From Tissierella pigra (lineage in GTDB: Bacteria > Bacillota > Clostridia > Tissierellales > Tissierellaceae): a DNA stretch of 64,000 bases. The notes under the pieces were generated by a model. It saw only the letters and a list, made by a program, of their open reading frames with translations, had not been told where the DNA came from and searched no databases. Location: assembly GCF_009695605.1 (NCBI RefSeq), contig NZ_VUNQ01000002.1, forward strand, positions 1-64,000, given 5' to 3'. Each line of letters starts with the position of its first letter. Positions within the stretch are counted from its first letter, which is position 1. Shown here piece after piece: positions 19,967 through 27,952 of this stretch. A program made the position numbers and the translations under genes.

Positions 19967-20284
19967 TCATTTTTTATTTTGTAGGTGGAATCTACCTCTT
20001 TTGCTTAATATCTTGTCCATTACCTCTGCTAATCTTTCCTCATCTATTTCTTGTATCTTGTTGTCTACATAGGAAACAAACCCTTCTTCTACTAAACAAT
20101 CAATACTTTTAAGAGTAACACCAGTTGCCGCAATAATATCTAAAATAGTAGCATCAGGATATTTCCTAACATATTCTATAACCAAATCATGTTCTTTTTC
20201 AATTATTTCAAAACAATCATCACAGTAGAGTCTACCATTTCTTTGGAACATCTTGCTACATCTTTTACATACCATATATGACAT
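19967..20284 (-). CDS. YvyF-like zinc-ribbon/helix-turn-helix protein
   Basis: 105 residues. The N-terminus has a four-cysteine zinc ribbon (CKRCSKMF with CDDCFE about 14 residues later). A helical segment follows, IEYVRKYPDATILDIIAATGVTLKSIDCLVEEG, which resembles a small winged-helix or MerR-like motif. This is the layout of the flagellar-operon protein YvyF, and a full-length YvyF is encoded in this window at 48877-49287; the present protein lacks its second zinc ribbon. The ATG at 20284 follows GGAGGTGGTATTT; an in-frame start 15 bases upstream is not needed. It is isolated from flagellar operons but next to chemotaxis-type genes. Confidence 0.72.
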   Translation of the reverse strand: MSYMVCKRCSKMFQRNGRLYCDDCFEIIEKEHDLVIEYVRKYPDATILDIIAATGVTLKSIDCLVEEGFVSYVDNKIQEIDEERLAEVMDKILSKRGRFHLQNKK

Positions 20285-20391
20285 AAATACCACCTCCATA
20301 TAATTATATCATATGGAGATTAAATTGATAGTATGTTCGTATATTTAGTCCTATAATCCTAGATGTAAATCCAGACCACATCTAATCAATA

Positions 20392-21819
20392 TTAATTTTC
20401 ATAGAAAACATTATATCCTTTGTAAGTCATATATACATCTGCTTTACTTGCAATTTCATAAGGAGCATGTACACTTAACAATGGAACTCCACAGTCTACT
20501 ACTTCCATTCCATATTTTGCTAGAATATAAGCAATAGTACCTCCGCCGCCTTGGTCAACTTTTCCAAGTTCACCCATTTGCCATACTATATTATTATCAT
20601 TGAATATCTTTCTGATTTTTCCTAAATATTCGGAGTTAGCATCATTACTTCCACCCTTACCTCTAACACCAGTATATTTTACTAAAGTTATGCCATTTCC
20701 TATAAAGGGTGAATTTTTCTTATCTAAAACTTCAGGATAATTAGGGTCAAATCCTGCCAATGTATCAGCTGAAAGTACACAGGAATTCGCAAGTGCTCTC
20801 TTTACCATAAGCTCTGAATAGTTTTCTTCTGTAAGATTTATTAATTCTGAAACAATATTTTCAAAGAACATGGACTCCATACTAGTATTTCCTACACTTC
20901 CGATTTCTTCCTTATCTACAAATAAAGCAACTGCTGTTTTCTTTGGCTTCTCTATATCAAGTATAGCTTTGAAAGAAGTAAAGGCACAAACTCTATCATC
21001 TTGTCCATATCCTCCAACCATACTCCTATCTATACCTACATCTCTTGATTTACCAGCAGGTACTATCTCAAACTCTGCTGAAGTAAAATCTTCTTCAGTT
21101 ATTCCATATTTCTCGTTTAGTATATTAAGTACATTTAATTTAACTCTTTCACTTAAACCACTATCTGCATAGGGAATACTACCAATTAAAACATTTAACC
21201 CTTCCCCTGTAATTCCATCACCCATTTTCTTCTCCATTTGATCTTTAGCCAAATGAGGAAGTAAATCAGTTATAAAAAATACTGGATCATTTTCATCTTC
21301 ACCTATTACAATATTAACCTTTTCTCCATTGGATTTTATTGCAACTCCATGTAAGGCTAATGGCAATGTTACCCATTGATATTTTTTAATTCCACCATAA
21401 TAGTGAGTTTTTAATAAAGCAAAGTCTGAATCTTCATAAAGAGGATTTTGCTTTAAATCTATTCTTGGAGAATCTAAATGGGAACCAATTATATTCATTC
21501 CTCTTTCCAAGCTTTCTTCCCCTATTACAAATAATGCAACAGCCTTGTCCTTATTGTTGGCATATATCTTCATTCCTGTAGTTGGCTTTATTCTCTTTTC
21601 TATAGCTTCATCTATGGATATATATCCATTTTCAGATGCTACTTTGATTATTTGTTCTGCTGCTTCTCTTTCTGTTTTGCCTTTATCTAAAAAATCCTTA
21701 TACTCTTCGTTTATAGCAAATGCTTTTTCTCTTTCATCATTATCTAATGCTTCCCATACATTTTTCCATTTGTGCGTTAATTTTTCTTGCAATTCTTTTC
21801 CACTTAATTTATTATCCAT
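20392..21819 (-). CDS. M18 family zinc aminopeptidase
   Basis: A cytosolic aminopeptidase that probably removes acidic or neutral N-terminal residues from peptides. The 475 residues show the M18 motifs in order: GSHLDSPRIDLKQNPLYED (metal ligand His and Asp), YGQDDRVCAFTSFKAI (bridging Asp), VDKEEIGSVGNTSMES (catalytic and metal Glu pair), ADTLAGFDPNYPE and VPLLSVHAPYEIASKAD (C-terminal metal His). The start follows GGAGGGATAAAA. It is a monocistronic unit and complements the Opp/TldDE/Pcp peptide-use genes elsewhere in the window. Confidence 0.95.
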   Translation of the reverse strand: MDNKLSGKELQEKLTHKWKNVWEALDNDEREKAFAINEEYKDFLDKGKTEREAAEQIIKVASENGYISIDEAIEKRIKPTTGMKIYANNKDKAVALFVIGEESLERGMNIIGSHLDSPRIDLKQNPLYEDSDFALLKTHYYGGIKKYQWVTLPLALHGVAIKSNGEKVNIVIGEDENDPVFFITDLLPHLAKDQMEKKMGDGITGEGLNVLIGSIPYADSGLSERVKLNVLNILNEKYGITEEDFTSAEFEIVPAGKSRDVGIDRSMVGGYGQDDRVCAFTSFKAILDIEKPKKTAVALFVDKEEIGSVGNTSMESMFFENIVSELINLTEENYSELMVKRALANSCVLSADTLAGFDPNYPEVLDKKNSPFIGNGITLVKYTGVRGKGGSNDANSEYLGKIRKIFNDNNIVWQMGELGKVDQGGGGTIAYILAKYGMEVVDCGVPLLSVHAPYEIASKADVYMTYKGYNVFYEN

Positions 21820-21969
21820 TTTTATCCCTCCAAGAAGTTATTTTGTTTATTCATAGCCATTTATACTTCTTCTACAGTTTTTACTATGAAATAATTAATC
21901 TATCTTGATTATATTCCAATACATGGATAAATTCAAATATAAATATATTTAGAATAAATCATTATAGGG

Positions 21970-22057
21970 TATAATTATAATAAGAATGACGAGAGGGGGT
22001 TCCTTTGAATAATTAGGAAAAAAGAATATTTAATTTAACTAAATAAATATTCTTTTT
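21970..22057 (+). promoter_or_regulatory. attenuator-like leader before the CheY-CheX gene
   Basis: A TATAAT box (21970-21975) is followed by GAGAGGGGG, a three-codon frame TTG-AAT-AAT-TAG (22005-22016), and immediately a hairpin with a perfect 14-bp A/T stem (22019-22032 with 22044-22057) whose 3' arm ends in five T residues. The layout of ribosome site, minimal frame and terminator-like hairpin is that of an attenuator, but the short frame could be chance. Confidence 0.4.
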
Positions 22058-22110
22058 ATAAATAAAAGAGTAGTTTATGTTTAAGAATAAAATCTTTAGA
22101 GGTGATTATT

Positions 22111-22974
22111 TTGACTAAAAAAAGAGTAGTTGTAGTTGATGATTCTTATTTCTCAATTGTACTTATTAAGGATATTCTTGAAAAAAATGGCTTTGAAGTA
22201 GTGGGACAAGCTAGTTCCCTTGAAGAAGTAATCTCAGTAGTATCAGATAGCAAACCTGATATAGTTACTATGGATGTAACTATGCCGGATACAGATGGAT
22301 TTCAGTGTACAAAGGAAGTCCATAAAATTGATAAAAATATTAAAGTTATAATGATAAGTGCTATGATGGATGAAGAGATGTTAAAAAAAGCTAAAGAACA
22401 TAATGTCGATGCATATGTTCAAAAACCAATTGATGAAGATAACCTTATACTAGCTATTAATCGAATCATGGAAGACAAGGAGCAATTTAAAACTTTTCAA
22501 AACCTATACTTACCTGTATTTAAAGAAGCATTTGCTGATGCTTTAAATAAAATGACAAAAACGATTCCTAATTTCATTGATGAACATCTTTCCAACGATT
22601 TATTAAAATCAAAAGGCATATCTGTAGTCGTTGGTATTATTGGCAAATACTCTGGTAGAATGATATTAGATATGTCTATTGAAACAGCCACTATTTTATC
22701 CAGCAAAGCACTTAGAAGAGAAACCAATAATTCCAATGAAGTTATGGCAGTTATAGGAGAGTTTACAAATATTGTATCAGGTAATGCTTGCTCTATACTT
22801 AATAGACAAAATAAAGTATTAGGACTAAGAGTGTCTCCTCCTTCAATATTCTCTGGTGATAGCTTAACTGTATCATCAGTAAAATTTAAAACATTCTTAG
22901 TGAAAATTAATACTGATTTTGGAGAAATGGTTTTAAATATAGGTTTTAGTGATGGTGATGCACAATGGATGTAA
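22111..22974 (+). CDS. response regulator fused to a CheX/CheC-type phosphatase domain
   Basis: 287 residues. The REC domain (1-120) has the acidic pair D10-D11, phospho-acceptor D55 (VTMDVTMPD) and the C-terminal KP in VQKPID. After a short helix linker comes a CheX-like domain (about 135-287) containing GEFTNIVSGNA, which matches the ExxN phosphatase motif. CheX/CheC proteins dephosphorylate CheY-P, so this protein may regulate its own receiver or act as a CheY phosphate sink. A frame exists from GTG 22102, but TTG at 22111 has the ribosome site AGAGGTG at correct distance. The stop overlaps the next cheX gene by 10 bases. Confidence 0.88.
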   Translation: MTKKRVVVVDDSYFSIVLIKDILEKNGFEVVGQASSLEEVISVVSDSKPDIVTMDVTMPDTDGFQCTKEVHKIDKNIKVIMISAMMDEEMLKKAKEHNVDAYVQKPIDEDNLILAINRIMEDKEQFKTFQNLYLPVFKEAFADALNKMTKTIPNFIDEHLSNDLLKSKGISVVVGIIGKYSGRMILDMSIETATILSSKALRRETNNSNEVMAVIGEFTNIVSGNACSILNRQNKVLGLRVSPPSIFSGDSLTVSSVKFKTFLVKINTDFGEMVLNIGFSDGDAQWM

Positions 22975-23423
22975 AATATATTAACCCATTTTTAACATCA
23001 TTTAAAAATGTAATGCCTCAAATAGGATTTGAAAAAGTTGAAAAAGGCAAAATAAATATTAATGAAGGAGAACTAATTACTGATGGTGTATTAATAATCG
23101 TGGGAATTGTAGGAGATTTGAAGGGCAATGTTATTTATTCCTTAACTACAGAAGATGCTAAGAAAATTGCTTCTAAAATGATGATGGGTATGGAAGTTGC
23201 TGAATTTGATGAAATGGCTCAGAGTGCCATATCTGAACTTTCCAACATGCTTACTGCCAATGCTAGTATTGAATTTTCTATTATGGATATAAATATTAAT
23301 ATTTCAACTCCTACTCTTATGTATGGAAGTAATATTAAGACCAAATTCAATACTCCGAAGCTTCTATGTATTGAGCTTTTAGTAGATAATATCCCTATAG
23401 AAATAAATATAGCTATAAATTAA
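22965..23423 (+). CDS. cheX: CheX-type chemotaxis phosphatase
   Basis: 152 residues with the CheX fold signature: strand GVLIIVGIVGDLKGNVIYSL, helix KKIASKMMMGMEV, and the active helix SAISELSNMLTANA with the E-xx-N motif. The C-terminal region ends with strands containing LCIELLVDNIPIEINI. It overlaps the upstream CheY-CheX gene, so the two are coupled and presumably act in one phospho-relay. The second CheX helix motif found in CheC is not evident. A strong bidirectional terminator follows. Confidence 0.88.
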   Translation: MDVKYINPFLTSFKNVMPQIGFEKVEKGKININEGELITDGVLIIVGIVGDLKGNVIYSLTTEDAKKIASKMMMGMEVAEFDEMAQSAISELSNMLTANASIEFSIMDININISTPTLMYGSNIKTKFNTPKLLCIELLVDNIPIEINIAIN

Positions 23424-23425
23424 TT

Positions 23426-23471
23426 AAATATCCCTAAATAAGAGTTGTACAACTCTTACTTAGGGATATTT
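23426..23471. terminator. bidirectional terminator
   Basis: A long palindrome of about 20 bp per arm with one mismatch, centred on GTAC, with AAATATCCC at one end and GGGATATTT at the other. It lies between the convergent cheX gene and the coiled-coil gene. Confidence 0.85.
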
Positions 23472-23475
23472 ACTT

Positions 23476-23745
23476 TTATTTGATTCTTCTTAAAATTATC
23501 TCCCCATGTTTAGATACTTCCTTCTCGATTCTATCTAATTGTTCTGAATGTTGCCTATGCCTATCAAATAAAATAGTAGTCTTAGGCATAAGCTCATGTT
23601 CAATTTTTGTATTTATTTTTGTTACATCCTCTTTTAATGTACTCATACCTGTCTTTAATATACCAATGTCATTTTCAATGTTATCAAATCTCTTACTAAA
23701 TTCAATATACATCTTTTCCATCAAATCAAACATCTTATCTTCCAA
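23476..23745 (-). CDS. small coiled-coil protein, function unknown
   Basis: 89 residues, almost wholly helical, with heptad-like spacing in MYIEFSKRFDNIENDIGILK and KEDVTKINTKIEHELMPKT. It resembles short coiled-coil proteins common in clostridia, for which I know no function. The TTG start at 23745 follows AAGGTGATTATAA. It is a single gene, with its upstream region containing no other frame. Confidence 0.65.
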   Translation of the reverse strand: MEDKMFDLMEKMYIEFSKRFDNIENDIGILKTGMSTLKEDVTKINTKIEHELMPKTTILFDRHRQHSEQLDRIEKEVSKHGEIILRRIK

Positions 23746-23921
23746 TTATAATCACCTTCTATTATAAATTTCATTGTTTCTGCCTGATTAATTGTTATGT
23801 ATGTATTATAATGATCTTCACTTTTTCCAACTTCTTGAACTTTACTAGTATAATTATATCATATTGAATAACAATAGAATAGATTTTATAGTTATAATAC
23901 TTTTTTTATCCTACTTGAATA

Positions 23922-24287
23922 CTATACAATAAACTCTACATCAAAATTTATATCTGTAACATAAAATAAGGCATCTTCAATTAATTTTATATATCTTCTT
24001 TCAATAATTTCTTTATTGAACTGATTTACTATTCCTAGCTTAAAATTACTCTCAGCAATTTCAATAGGAACTATGCCTTTAATCCAAGTATTATACGAAA
24101 CTTCTGTTAGCTCTACCTCCATAAGTTTACATGCTTTATCCCATATTTCTTTAACATCTGGGTTCATAGAATAATTTATATTATCTCCGCTTTTATGTCT
24201 TAGTTTTATTAGATATAATAGCCACTCCAATGTATTATTATCCATAGTATCTAATAATGAAATTATCTCTTGCTTTTTGTTATCCAT
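23922..24287 (-). CDS. free-standing DnaA N-terminal (domain I)-like protein
   Basis: 121 residues. After a short helical segment (about 1-45), the rest reads as DnaA domain I: EIWDKACKLMEVELTEVSYNTW, then IKGIVPIEIAESNFKLGIV, then NQFNKEIIERRYIKLIEDAL. In DnaA this domain self-associates and binds DnaB, DnaD or SirA; the AAA+ ATPase and DNA-binding parts are absent here. It could therefore modulate replication initiation or serve as an adaptor, but this is inference. The ATG at 24287 follows AAAGGAGAAATTACT. It lies downstream of yjfB beyond a terminator. Confidence 0.78.
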   Translation of the reverse strand: MDNKKQEIISLLDTMDNNTLEWLLYLIKLRHKSGDNINYSMNPDVKEIWDKACKLMEVELTEVSYNTWIKGIVPIEIAESNFKLGIVNQFNKEIIERRYIKLIEDALFYVTDINFDVEFIV

Positions 24288-24329
24288 AGTAATTTCTCCT
24301 TTAACCAAATATCCAATTCTTATTTTAAA

Positions 24330-24355
24330 AAAGACAGATTTTGAAATCTGTCTTT
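24330..24355 (-). terminator. terminator of yjfB
   Basis: A 12-bp perfect stem with a 2-base centre, followed on the minus strand by a TTTTTT run. It begins at the yjfB stop codon. Confidence 0.88.
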
Positions 24356-24551
24356 ATAGTTTGATATCTATATTCTGTCCTACATGTGGAGTTATTGATT
24401 GCTCCATTACTTTAGTATTAGCTTCTAATATTTGAGTTAAATCTACGGCTTGTACTTTTGATATATCCATTGCCATTTTCATTACTGAAATACTGGCTTC
24501 TTGAGCCAATTTCATTTGGCTTAGTTCTGTTGATAATGCTGCTATATCCAT
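24354..24551 (-). CDS. YjfB family putative motility protein
   Basis: 65 residues of the YjfB motility family: MDIAALSTELSQMKLAQEASISVMKMAMD, then LTQILEANTKVMEQS. These short helical proteins are often found in flagellated Firmicutes and other bacteria, and B. subtilis yjfB is in the sigma-D regulon. The molecular role is unknown. The start follows a GGAGG site. A broken second copy lies at 33519-33716 on the same strand, next to the other end of the glycosylation operon. Confidence 0.85.
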   Translation of the reverse strand: MDIAALSTELSQMKLAQEASISVMKMAMDISKVQAVDLTQILEANTKVMEQSITPHVGQNIDIKL

Positions 24552-24720
24552 TGGTATGCCTCCTTTAACGTATTACTCTTCTAAGAAATGACTTATGCGT
24601 AGCATAAATATTAACTTTCTAAGATTAAAACAAATCTATTTTTATAAAATATTAATATGTTTTTATGTGGATCAATTTGAACTTTGATTATTTATCGTTT
24701 CCATTCTTTTATTAATGAAT

Positions 24721-25695
24721 CTATTTAATAAGTAATTTAGCAATTGATAATACTCCTTTACCAGTTACCAAATCGAAAACACTAGAATGTAAATCACTTG
24801 TACTATTACTATTTAAATTATTAATTATATCCACTAATCTGGAATACCATATATCAGGATATTTACCTAAATACCTAATTCCTAAATCATTTAATTCTTT
24901 ACATATTAAATCTTGATTATCTGCTATACTAAATAAAATCGGAATACTTCTTTGTAATAAAGCCTCATATACAGTGCTTCCTCCTGCAGTAATTATTATC
25001 CTAGAAGAAGAAATGTATTTTTTTAAGCTACTTGGTTTATAAATCAATTCCACATTATCTGTCTTTTTCTCTTCTATCTTTTTTATATAGTCATCTGCAT
25101 ATCCTGGTCCAATAATAACTTTCACGTTTACATTTAAGTCTTTAATTTCTCCTAATATCTTTATTACAATACCATGCTCATCTGTACCACCAGTAGTAAT
25201 TAAAATTCCACCTTTATCTAAGTTTTCATCTACATTACAATTCCAATATTCTTCCTTCATTATTAAGTATTTAGAACCTAATAACTTTATTTGTCCTTCT
25301 ACATTAGAATATCCTAATTTTTCAGCATGAATATTTCCATTATAAATTATATCTGGTATTGATGAATCATATATATCATTGTTATCATCTATTAGCATTA
25401 ATTTAGTTTTTTCTTTTATAGCTCTAAGATAATTATCATCCCCTATATATGAATCAAATATAAACAAATCAATATCTAAGTTTTTAATAATTTTCATATC
25501 TTCTGTTAAATCTTCACTTATAGTAAAATTAAAATCTGTATTCTCAATTAAGCTCATTAAATCTTTATTTATTATAAATTTAATATCAATATTTTTATCT
25601 ATCAATTTTATAGCCTTAGCCAAAGAAAGGCACCTATAATAGTGCCCATATCCTATTCCCTTACCACCTAATGTTCTTATTACTATCTTTTTCAT
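24721..25695 (-). CDS. pseG: UDP-2,4-diacetamido-2,4,6-trideoxy-beta-L-altropyranose hydrolase
   Basis: Removes UDP from the pathway intermediate before condensation to pseudaminic acid. 324 residues of GT-B-like fold: N-terminal KIVIRTLGGKGIGYGHYYRCLSLA carries the catalytic His-bearing GYGHYYR motif; the C-terminal UDP-binding half has LITTGGTDEHG and ITAGGSTVYEAL. The frame opens at 25710, but the ATG at 25695 overlaps the pseI stop (ATGA) and has GGAG eight bases upstream. It is the last gene of the pse operon. Confidence 0.9.
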   Translation of the reverse strand: MKKIVIRTLGGKGIGYGHYYRCLSLAKAIKLIDKNIDIKFIINKDLMSLIENTDFNFTISEDLTEDMKIIKNLDIDLFIFDSYIGDDNYLRAIKEKTKLMLIDDNNDIYDSSIPDIIYNGNIHAEKLGYSNVEGQIKLLGSKYLIMKEEYWNCNVDENLDKGGILITTGGTDEHGIVIKILGEIKDLNVNVKVIIGPGYADDYIKKIEEKKTDNVELIYKPSSLKKYISSSRIIITAGGSTVYEALLQRSIPILFSIADNQDLICKELNDLGIRYLGKYPDIWYSRLVDIINNLNSNSTSDLHSSVFDLVTGKGVLSIAKLLIK

Positions 25696-26708
25696 TCTAT
25701 TAAACTCCAATCAACAGGAGTCCCTCTTTTAATATCTTTTATTACTTTCTTACCTAGTATCTCATTATAATGTCTCGGGTGTATTCCATATCCAGGCCTT
25801 ATAGATTTCATATTTTTCTCAGTTATTATCTCTCCAACCTTTATATCTTCTGTAAAGAACAAAGATCGGGAAAAACTTCTATTTTTAATTACTTTATCAG
25901 TAAGATTATAATCTATATTTCCCAACGCTTTTTCTAGCTTTCTTATTTCTTCCACCATTGTTTTAAACTCATCTATTTCCATAGAAAATTCTGCATCAGG
26001 TCCTCCTATGCTCCTATCTAGGATTACATGTTTTTCTATAAATTTAGCACCTAAGGCCACTGCCCCAATAGCTACTGTACTTCCCATTGAGTGATCTGAT
26101 AGACCTACATTTACTCCAAATGTTTGTTTCATATTTGGTATTGTCAGTATATTCATATCTTCATAAGGTGCTGGATATGAACTTGTACATTTTAACAATG
26201 TAATATCATAATTTCCCATCTTTTTACATGTATCTACGGCTTCTTTTATTTCTCCTATAGTAGCTATTCCTGTTGAAATAATTACCGGCTTTCCCTTAGA
26301 AGCTATATATTCAATCAGTGGTATATCTGTTATTTCAAAGGAAGCTATTTTATATGCAGGTGTATTAAGACTTTCCAATAGATCTACAGCCGTTTTATCA
26401 AAAGGTGAAGAAAAAATAGTAATTCCTACTTCTTTTCCATAATTAAACAGTTCTTTATGCCATTCCCACGGAGTATATGCTTCTTGATACAATTTATATA
26501 ATGTCGTTCCGTCCCACAAAGTTCCTTGTTTTATCTGAAAGTATTCATTATCACAATCTATAGTAATTGTATCAGCTGTATATGTTTGAAGTTTTACTGC
26601 ATCCGCACCTGCTTCTTTTATAGCCTTTATTGTATCTTTAGCTATTTGAATATCTTGTCCATGATTTGCTGATAATTCTGCTACTATATATATATGATTA
26701 TCAAACAT
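25692..26708 (-). CDS. pseI: pseudaminic acid synthase
   Basis: Condenses 2,4-diacetamido-2,4,6-trideoxy-L-altrose with phosphoenolpyruvate. 338 residues with an N-terminal NeuB TIM barrel (IVAELSANHGQDIQIA, GADAVKLQTYTADTIT, KCTSSYPAPYEDMN, GLSDHSMGSTVAIGAVALGA) and a C-terminal SAF/antifreeze-like domain (NRSFSRSLFFTEDIKVGEII, IRPGYGIHPRHY). The presence of pseB/C/G/H on the same transcript favours pseudaminic acid over legionaminic or sialic acid. The start follows GTAGGAGGTAGGAGTTT. Confidence 0.93.
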   Translation of the reverse strand: MFDNHIYIVAELSANHGQDIQIAKDTIKAIKEAGADAVKLQTYTADTITIDCDNEYFQIKQGTLWDGTTLYKLYQEAYTPWEWHKELFNYGKEVGITIFSSPFDKTAVDLLESLNTPAYKIASFEITDIPLIEYIASKGKPVIISTGIATIGEIKEAVDTCKKMGNYDITLLKCTSSYPAPYEDMNILTIPNMKQTFGVNVGLSDHSMGSTVAIGAVALGAKFIEKHVILDRSIGGPDAEFSMEIDEFKTMVEEIRKLEKALGNIDYNLTDKVIKNRSFSRSLFFTEDIKVGEIITEKNMKSIRPGYGIHPRHYNEILGKKVIKDIKRGTPVDWSLIE

Positions 26709-26729
26709 AAACTCCTACCTCCTACATAG

Positions 26730-27188
26730 TTACTCTTTATTAAAAGAATAAAACTCATATATATCATCATATTCTTTCTTGATTATAAATTCGGCATTTA
26801 TAAAAGCTTTTATTGAACCAACGTTTCCTTTCTTTACCTTACCTACTAGTAATTGCCCCTTATATTTTTCTTTTATTAATTTTAATAAAGTTGTTGCATA
26901 TCCTTTTTTTCTATAATCTTTTGCAATACTATAATTAATTAAATAACCATTCTTGTCCATTTTCTCTAATCTAATTACACCTATATCTTGGTTATTGGCT
27001 TTAAATATATAAATAACTGTATCATCTGATTCAATTTTACTTTTAAACCATTTTTTATGTTCTTCATATTTTATTCTTTCAGAGTTAAATGAGTTAAGTC
27101 TAACTTTCTCATCATTAACCCATTCAAATAATAAATCACAATAGTCTTCTGTAGCATAAACTAATTTATGGCTATCATTGTTTCCCAT
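26730..27188 (-). CDS. pseH: PseH-type N-acetyltransferase
   Basis: A GNAT-family acetyltransferase, 152 residues, that should acetylate the C4 amino group of the UDP-sugar made by PseC. The acetyl-CoA loop is visible as IAKDYRKKGYATTLLKL (R/Q-x-x-G-x-G/A type). The C-terminal strand KGNVGSIKAFINAEF is typical of GNAT enzymes. Assignment to PseH rather than another GNAT rests on size and its place between pseF and pseI. The start follows AAGGAGACAAATAAT. Confidence 0.85.
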   Translation of the reverse strand: MGNNDSHKLVYATEDYCDLLFEWVNDEKVRLNSFNSERIKYEEHKKWFKSKIESDDTVIYIFKANNQDIGVIRLEKMDKNGYLINYSIAKDYRKKGYATTLLKLIKEKYKGQLLVGKVKKGNVGSIKAFINAEFIIKKEYDDIYEFYSFNKE

Positions 27189-27211
27189 ATTATTTGTCTC
27201 CTTACTCTTTT

Positions 27212-27943
27212 TTATAGCTTCTTCTGCTCTATATAGTTATTTATATTAAATAAATTTGGCTGTCTTTTAAATAGCTCCAATACTTCTTCAAGATAGAAAT
27301 TATGTTTTCCATTATAAAGTTCTTCATATATTCTATTTATCAATTCAAAATCTTCCTCTGTATCTAATGTCCATCTATGTTTTGAATAGTCTATATCATT
27401 TTTATAATAGAATATGTTAGTGCTATTTTCATAGATAAATGGCGTTACATGTTCTCTTTGATAATCTTTCTTGGCTTCTATATAAGCATTCTCTAGCTCC
27501 TCAAACGAAAATACTTCTGTATCTAATCCCCTTGGATATGTTCTTTGAGATAAATCGGCACCTGCATTGGTTACTAAATCATACTTATATTTTTTATAGA
27601 ATCTAATGATTTCATCAACTCTTTTGGGGTCTATTAAAGGACAATCTGATGTTATTCTTACTACAATATCTGCATCATTTTCTTTAGCAGCATAGTAATA
27701 CCTTGATAATACGTCTTCTTCAGAACCTCTAAAGAATTTAACTCCCAATTTTTTTGATTCTTCTACTATGAAATTATCATCTCCTTGAACCGTTGTTGCT
27801 ATTATTATATCGTCTATCTCTTTAGCTTGTTTTACTCTAGTTATTACATGTTCCAATACTGTCTTTCCACATAGTTTCATCATTACTTTTCCTGGTAATC
27901 TTGTTGACCCCATTCTAGCTTGTATTATCACTACTGTTTTCAT
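27212..27943 (-). CDS. pseF: pseudaminic acid cytidylyltransferase (SpsF/PseF-like)
   Basis: Activates pseudaminic acid as its CMP derivative. 243 residues of the SpsF/NeuA-like nucleotidyltransferase family: N-terminal VVIIQARMGSTRLPGKVM binds the nucleotide, and VRITSDCPLIDP contains the metal-binding Asp. The form is that of the SpsF (COG1861) branch common in Gram-positive pse operons rather than the Campylobacter PseF branch. The start is 9 bases beyond pseC. Confidence 0.87.
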   Translation of the reverse strand: MKTVVIIQARMGSTRLPGKVMMKLCGKTVLEHVITRVKQAKEIDDIIIATTVQGDDNFIVEESKKLGVKFFRGSEEDVLSRYYYAAKENDADIVVRITSDCPLIDPKRVDEIIRFYKKYKYDLVTNAGADLSQRTYPRGLDTEVFSFEELENAYIEAKKDYQREHVTPFIYENSTNIFYYKNDIDYSKHRWTLDTEEDFELINRIYEELYNGKHNFYLEEVLELFKRQPNLFNINNYIEQKKL

Positions 27944-27952
27944 ATATCCACA

